Of a stretch of DNA of 64,000 nt, positions 59,357 to 64,000 are shown piece after piece. The position numbers were made by a program, and so were the translations under genes. This stretch comes from Toxorhynchites rutilus septentrionalis. Its lineage: Eukaryota > Arthropoda > Insecta > Diptera > Culicidae. Within the stretch, counting starts at the first letter, position 1; each line of letters opens with the position of its first letter. The stretch is taken from positions 165,467,325 to 165,531,324 of the forward strand of contig NC_073746.1 of NCBI RefSeq assembly GCF_029784135.1, in the 5' to 3' direction. The notes beneath the pieces were generated by a model, which was given only the letters and a program-made list of their open reading frames with translations, was not told the origin of the DNA and searched no databases.

Positions 59357-59832
59357 CAGTTTCGTTATTGTGCGTTGCCACTTTTACTATTATGCGATTG
59401 GTATAGTGTACGAGTGAAGGTCATTGCTGTCCGCTTTCGAATTGACCTTTTGTGAAGTGGAACAAAGGAAGCAGCGCTCTTGCAGTTTGCAGCCCTTGGC
59501 GGCTGTTGAACATTGGCATAACGGGATCGCCACCGTGTGGCTGTCGTTAACGGGAATTATCATCACGTGACCGTGTGAGCTATTCTTGCACTATTGTGTT
59601 GATCCATAGCGCGTAGCCTCTGTCTCTCCCTGGTTAGGGCAGTAGAGCGCAGTATCGGAACAACTTTTATATTAAGGTACACATATTTAATATTAATATT
59701 ATTGTTCAACTCATATGTTCATTGCTTAATATTATCATCATAATTTTTTGTTTGTTTGTTTTGTTATTTTTTTTTTTGAGATTATTGTTAAAATCAATAA
59801 TAGATTAGAAATAAGACAAAAAATTTTGTAAA

Positions 59833-61407
59833 ATGGAGAATAGTGGAAGATCTCCAGAGATGGAGATCTCCGATAATGAATCCCATTCAAGATCTGGGAA
59901 AAAACATAAACGAGTCCCTCAAAAAGAAGATAATTCTTCTGGGGACGAATCTGCTCATCCTTCCAAGCCCCCCTCTAAGAAAATAGCAAGCCTCCCTTCT
60001 GAACCCACTGTTACTTCCACTCCCCCTCTCCCATCATCGATTTTGCTTCCCCCTTCTGATGTTTCCGATCCAACCCAATCCTCGTCCTCGTCCTCGTCCT
60101 CGTCTTCTCCCTCTGTTGTCTCCGCTCCACGTGTCAGAGTTTATCCAGAAGATGCACCTGGAAATGGCCCTTGGGTTGTTTTCCTCCGGCCAAAACCAAA
60201 AGGAAAAAGCCTTAACGTGATTCAGATCATGAAAGATCTGGCCAGATACACTTCTGTATCTGAAATTCGCAGGGTTAGACCGAACAAATTGCGGGTTGTC
60301 GTGAATGAACGGAAACACGCAAACGAGATTGTTGCTGACCAACACTTCACTCTCGAATATAGAACATTTATACCCTCCCATAACGTAGAAATTGAGGGGG
60401 TGATAACTGAAACGGGTCTGACGAGCGAACAAATAAAAAAAGAAGGAAAAGGCAAGTTCAAGAAGCTTCCCTCAATGGAAGTAAAGATCTTGGACTGTCG
60501 CCAACTCGGGAAACTCTCCCATGATGGGGACCAAACTAAATTTACGCCGTCAGACTCGTTTCGAGTCACCTTTGCTGGTGCCGCCCTCCCTGACTACGTT
60601 ATGGTGGACAAATTGAGACTACCTGTGCGACTCTTCGTGCCAAAGCCCATGACTTGCAACAAATGCAAGTCAGTTGGTCACACTTCAGATTATTGTGCCA
60701 ACAAGGAGCGCTGTGCCACTTGCGGAGAGCAACATGAGGGGAAATCCTGCAGTGCGACTGAGCATAAGTGTCCATATTGCGGAGGATCCCCACACGCGCT
60801 CTCAGCTTGTGAAACTTACAAGAGTCGCTGGGAGAAACAGAAGCGCTCTTTAAAGGAACGCTCGAAGCGCACTTTTGCGGATATTTTAAAGGGCGCTTCT
60901 CCACTGGCCCAACAACAACAACAACCAATCTCAACACACAATATCTTTTCCACGTTGCCAGTTGATGAAATGGAAGCGGACACAGCTAGCGGGGGCACAC
61001 CGTTTATTTTCAAAGGGAATCCCCGGCGCAAAAATGTGACCACTCCCAAAGTTCAAGAACAAGTCCCTCCGGTGATGCCCACTGTTAGCTTGCCCAAAAA
61101 ATCGATTGCAGCGGATAAGCAAAATCAGGTCCCTCCTGGCCTCCGTGGTAATAGTTCACCTTCGAACAACCCAGCACTCGAGGGGACATCAAAAACCCCA
61201 ACTGTCCCTGTTTTTCCGTCCAGCTCAACTTCCCAATCGGGATTTATAAAGTTGTCTGACCTTTTGGATCAAATCTTCAAGTGTTTTAATGTTTCCGACT
61301 CCATCAGAACCCTTGTCATCTCAATGCTTCCAGTATTAAAGACAATTTTGCAGCAATTGATGCAAACATGGCGCCTCCTTGCAATGATTATCTCTCTTGA
61401 TGTCTAA
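59833..61407 (+). CDS. I-clade ORF1 (gag-like, three zinc knuckles), intact
   Basis: A transposon protein thought to bind LINE RNA and chaperone reverse transcription, 524 residues from ATG 59833 to TAA 61405-61407. Residues 1-95 are Ser/Pro-rich with a serine run at about 80-91. The conserved domain starts PEDAPGNGPWVVFLRPKPKG (about 103). Zinc knuckles: CNKCKSVGHTSDYC, CATCGEQHEGKSC, CPYCGGSPHALSAC (about 274-330). The C-terminus after LSDLLDQIFKCFNVSDSIRT is the part lost in copy 1 through a stop. The last codons GAT GTC TAA contain the ATG of ORF2, an 8-base overlap. The frame is unbroken, although the accompanying ORF2 is dead. Confidence 0.9.
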   Translation: MENSGRSPEMEISDNESHSRSGKKHKRVPQKEDNSSGDESAHPSKPPSKKIASLPSEPTVTSTPPLPSSILLPPSDVSDPTQSSSSSSSSSSPSVVSAPRVRVYPEDAPGNGPWVVFLRPKPKGKSLNVIQIMKDLARYTSVSEIRRVRPNKLRVVVNERKHANEIVADQHFTLEYRTFIPSHNVEIEGVITETGLTSEQIKKEGKGKFKKLPSMEVKILDCRQLGKLSHDGDQTKFTPSDSFRVTFAGAALPDYVMVDKLRLPVRLFVPKPMTCNKCKSVGHTSDYCANKERCATCGEQHEGKSCSATEHKCPYCGGSPHALSACETYKSRWEKQKRSLKERSKRTFADILKGASPLAQQQQQPISTHNIFSTLPVDEMEADTASGGTPFIFKGNPRRKNVTTPKVQEQVPPVMPTVSLPKKSIAADKQNQVPPGLRGNSSPSNNPALEGTSKTPTVPVFPSSSTSQSGFIKLSDLLDQIFKCFNVSDSIRTLVISMLPVLKTILQQLMQTWRLLAMIISLDV

Positions 61408-64000
61408 TTTAGATAGAGAGGTCGGAGATATGACTGTTTTTCAGTGGAATTGTCGTAGTCTTATCCCTAAATTGGATACATTCAAATTTTTAATTCATAA
61501 CTTCAATTGTGATGTTTTTGCTCTGTCCGAAACTTGGCTTTCTTCGCGAGATGATATCTCTTTCCACGATTTTAATATTATACGCTTGGACCGTGATGAT
61601 AGATACGGAGGGGTGCTTTTGGGGATCAATAAGTGCCACTCATTTTTTCGAATTGACCTTCCACCTATTGGAGGGATCGAAGCTGTTGCTTGTCATGCAA
61701 ACATCAGAGGCAAAGACCTCTGTGTTGTCAGCTTGTATTGGCCTCCGAGGGCTGCGGTTAGCCGCAAACAACTTGATGACATGTGCTCACTCCTTCCTGA
61801 GCCTCGATTGATCTTGGGAGACTTCAACTCTCATGGAACTGCCTGGGGGGAACAGTACGACGACAATCGTTCATTGTTGATATATGACCTTTGTAACAAC
61901 TTCAATATGACCGTTTTGAACACTGGGGAAACAACACGTGTGCCTAAACCTCCTGCTAACCCAAGTGCTCTTGACCTCTCGCTTTGCTCGAATTCACTAT
62001 CGTTAGATTGCAAGTGGAATGTAATCCAGGACCCCAACGGTAGTGATCACTTGCCAATCAAAATTTCCATCACCATTGGGTCGAATTCTTCTGAATCTAT
62101 AAACATGGCATATGACCTCACAAGACACATTGACTGGAAAAAATATGCGGACGCGATTGCTCTAGCCATCAATTCCAGAGATGGTTTACCTCCATTGGAG
62201 GAGTATAACTTCCTTTCTCGTTTGATCTATGACAGCGCGGTTCGCGCTCAAACGAAACCCATCCCAGGTTCCACTATTAGTCGAAGGCCTCCCAACCCAT
62301 GGTGAGATAGCCAATGTTCCAAGCTTTTTGTAGAAAAATCGAATGCATTTAAAGCTTTTCGGAAACGTGGGACCCCTGAAAATTTCCCTTGTATTTATCC
62401 CTTGAGAACCAGTTCAAAGATTTGATCAAAGGGAAAAAACGTGCTTATTGGCAAAATTTCGTGGGAGGTTTGTCACGAGAAACGTCAATGAAAAAATTAT
62501 GGAAAGTGCCTCGAAACATGAGAAATCGCTCTTCAACGAATGAAAGCGAAGAATATTCACATCGATGGATTTTTAATTTTGCACGGAAGGTTTGTCCTGA
62601 TTCCGCTCCTGTGCAAAAAAATTGTTCGAGATATACCACAAGATAGGTGCGATCTTGATTCCGAGTTTTCAATGGTAGAATTCTCTCTTGCTCTCCTTTC
62701 TTGTGACAATTCTGCTCCAGGATCGGATAGAATTAAGTTCAACTTGCTGAAAGATCTCCCTGATGTGGCGAAACATCGCTTGTTGAACTTATTCAATCGG
62801 TTTCTGGAGCATAATATTGTTCCAGATGATTGGAGACAAGTACGAGTTATAGCTATTCAAAAACCCGGAAAACCCGCGTCCGACTTCAATTCCTACCGCC
62901 CAATAGCAATGCTGTCTTGTATACGGAAATTGTTGGAGAAAACGATCTTGTTTCGCCTTGATCGATGGGTTGAAACGAATGGCCTACTCTCAGATACACA
63001 ATATGGGTTCCGCAGGGGCAAGGGGACGAATGATTGTCTTGCGTTGCTTTCTTCAGAAATTCAAATGGCTTACGCCGAAAAAAAAAACAAATGGCTTCAG
63101 TATTCTTGGACATAAAGGGGGCCTTTGATTCTGTTTCAATAGAGGTTTTGTCAGACAAATTACACTCTCGGGGTCTGCCGCCTCTATTGAATAATATGTT
63201 ATATAACTTGCTTTGTGAGAAACATTTGAACTTTTCTCACGGAGATTCGGCAGTAAGTCGGTTCTCTTACATGGGTCTCCCCCAGGGCTCATGTTTAAGC
63301 CCCCTTTTGTACAACTTCTATGTAAGCGACATCGACAATTGCCTTACACAAAATTGCTGCCTAAGACAACTTGCAGATGATGGAGTGGTGTCTGTCGTAG
63401 GATCAAACGAATCCGACCTGCAAGGACCCTTACAAGATACTTTGAACAATTTTTCAACCTGGGCCATTGGGCTAGGGATCGAATTCTCCACGGAGAAAAC
63501 AGAGATGGTGGTTTTTTCTAGGAAGCATAGACCAGCAAAACCAAAGCTTCAACTTTTGGGTAAACCGATCACTCATGCTATGTCATTCAAGTATCTTGGG
63601 GTCTGGTTCGACTCCAAATGTACTTGGGGGGCCCATATTAGGTATCTGAGTAAAAAATGTCAACAAAGAATAAACTTTCTCCGTACAATTACCGGCACCT
63701 GGTGGGGAGCCCATCCCGAAGATCTTATTATGTTGTATCGAACAACTATTCTCTCAGTGATGGAGTATGGCAGTTTCTGTTTTCAATCAGCTGCCAAAAC
63801 ACACCTCATTAAACTCGAGCGAATTCAGTATCTTTGTCTCCGTATTGCGTTGGGATGTATGCCCTCAACGCATACCATGAGTCTCGAGGTTTTGGCAGGC
63901 CTACTCCCACTAAAAGATCGCTTCAATTTATTATCTCTTCGGTTCCTCATCCGGTGTAAGGTTATGAATCCATTGGTGATCGGAAATTTTGAGCAATTGA
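61400..64000 (+). pseudogene. I-clade ORF2, copy 2, several lesions, cut by the window end
   Basis: Starts at ATG 61400 (MSNLDREVGDMTVFQWNCRS). The endonuclease motifs SETWLSS, LILGDFNSHGTAW and GSDHLPI are present. Lesions relative to copy 1: TGA for Trp at about 62303-62305 (RRPPNPW*), a one-base loss near 62385-62400 in a scrambled patch, a compensating extra A near 62620, and two extra A in the run at about 63080-63090 just before FLDIKGAFDSV. The RT motifs GLPQGSCLSPLLYNFYVSDI and LADDGVVS follow in frame after that. The RNase H region lies beyond the window. Confidence 0.9.

Larger units (their letters stand above)
49439..64000 (+). other. Pten: Pten intron 1 (partial, at least 14.5 kb)
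   Basis: Starts with the donor gtgagtttgtt at 49439. I looked on the + strand for the exon-2 equivalent (a Tyr-Ile/Ile-Ala-Met-Gly region) and did not find it, so the intron extends past the window end. It contains the palindrome nest at 50733-55815, MITEs, and a sense-oriented I-clade LINE from 59357. This reading depends on the Pten exon call. Confidence 0.7.
59357..64000 (+). mobile_element. I-clade LINE, copy 2, truncated by the window end
   Basis: Same ORF1-ORF2 organisation as 37349-43250. From about 60700 onward it is almost identical to copy 1, but its 5'-UTR (59357-59832) shows no resemblance to that of copy 1 and the start of ORF1 is only moderately similar. It sits in the presumed Pten intron in sense orientation. 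The 5' limit is an estimate where the fold-back relic ends. Confidence 0.85.

Noticed and set aside
59833..63115. A host zinc-finger gene in the Pten intron
   Set aside because: The CCHC frame is followed by endonuclease and reverse-transcriptase motifs and is paralogous to 37606-42864; it is a LINE.
1..64000. CRISPR arrays, operons, prophage or bacterial defence systems
   Set aside because: Repeat periods, spliced host exon, polymerase III SINEs and LINEs are eukaryotic; no spacer-type array is present.

Overview
This is a eukaryotic, intron-bearing and extremely transposon-rich window, best read as insect and most likely culicine mosquito (Aedes/Culex-like). The grounds are the repeat types (I-clade and RTE-clade LINEs, mariner and DD41D elements, tRNA-derived SINEs, many MITEs and fold-back elements) and one recognisable host exon whose peptide begins like insect PTEN. 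The species assignment is inference.

Layout. 1-2740: a ~141-bp tandem-repeat element interrupted by a fold-back element, itself interrupted by a dead mariner (669-1946). 2860-5900: repeats and unassigned DNA. 5900-7130: a less repetitive stretch of different composition, promoter or 5'-UTR like. 7845-15794: a large duplicated block (copy A 7845-10363, copy B 11711-15794); copy B carries a further 1,673-bp tandem duplication whose copies look identical. 16077-17651: three-level nest (TTAA-flanked MITE containing a 9-bp-TSD fold-back element containing a SINE). 18250-28300: more fold-back, hAT-type and Harbinger-type MITEs and tandem repeats. 28930-30480: RTE LINE remnant (minus). 31071-32905: 5'-truncated I-clade LINE (minus), whose 3'-UTR explains three other dispersed tails. 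33000-34000: gene-like DNA with a possible short first coding exon. 37349-43250: near full-length I-clade LINE with a nonsense mutation in ORF1 and a frameshift in ORF2. 43479-44958: dead DD41D element with a SINE inserted in its transposase. 47870-49438: probable 5'-UTR and first coding exon of Pten on the + strand, ending at a phase-1 splice donor. From 49439 to the window end everything appears to be Pten intron 1, including a four-deep transposon nest built on a ~2.15-kb palindrome (50733-55815) and a second I-clade LINE (59357 to the window end) in sense orientation.

The only host gene I name is Pten, the PIP3 3-phosphatase that opposes PI3K in insulin signalling; only its first 35 codons are here. 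All transposase and reverse-transcriptase genes carry inactivating lesions except ORF1 of the second LINE, which is open throughout. I found no CRISPR array, operon, rRNA or convincing functional tRNA gene. The most informative things are the Pten exon, the identical tandem duplication, the nested insertions whose target-site duplications give a relative chronology, and the two LINE copies that are near-identical in their 3' part but carry unrelated 5'-UTRs.
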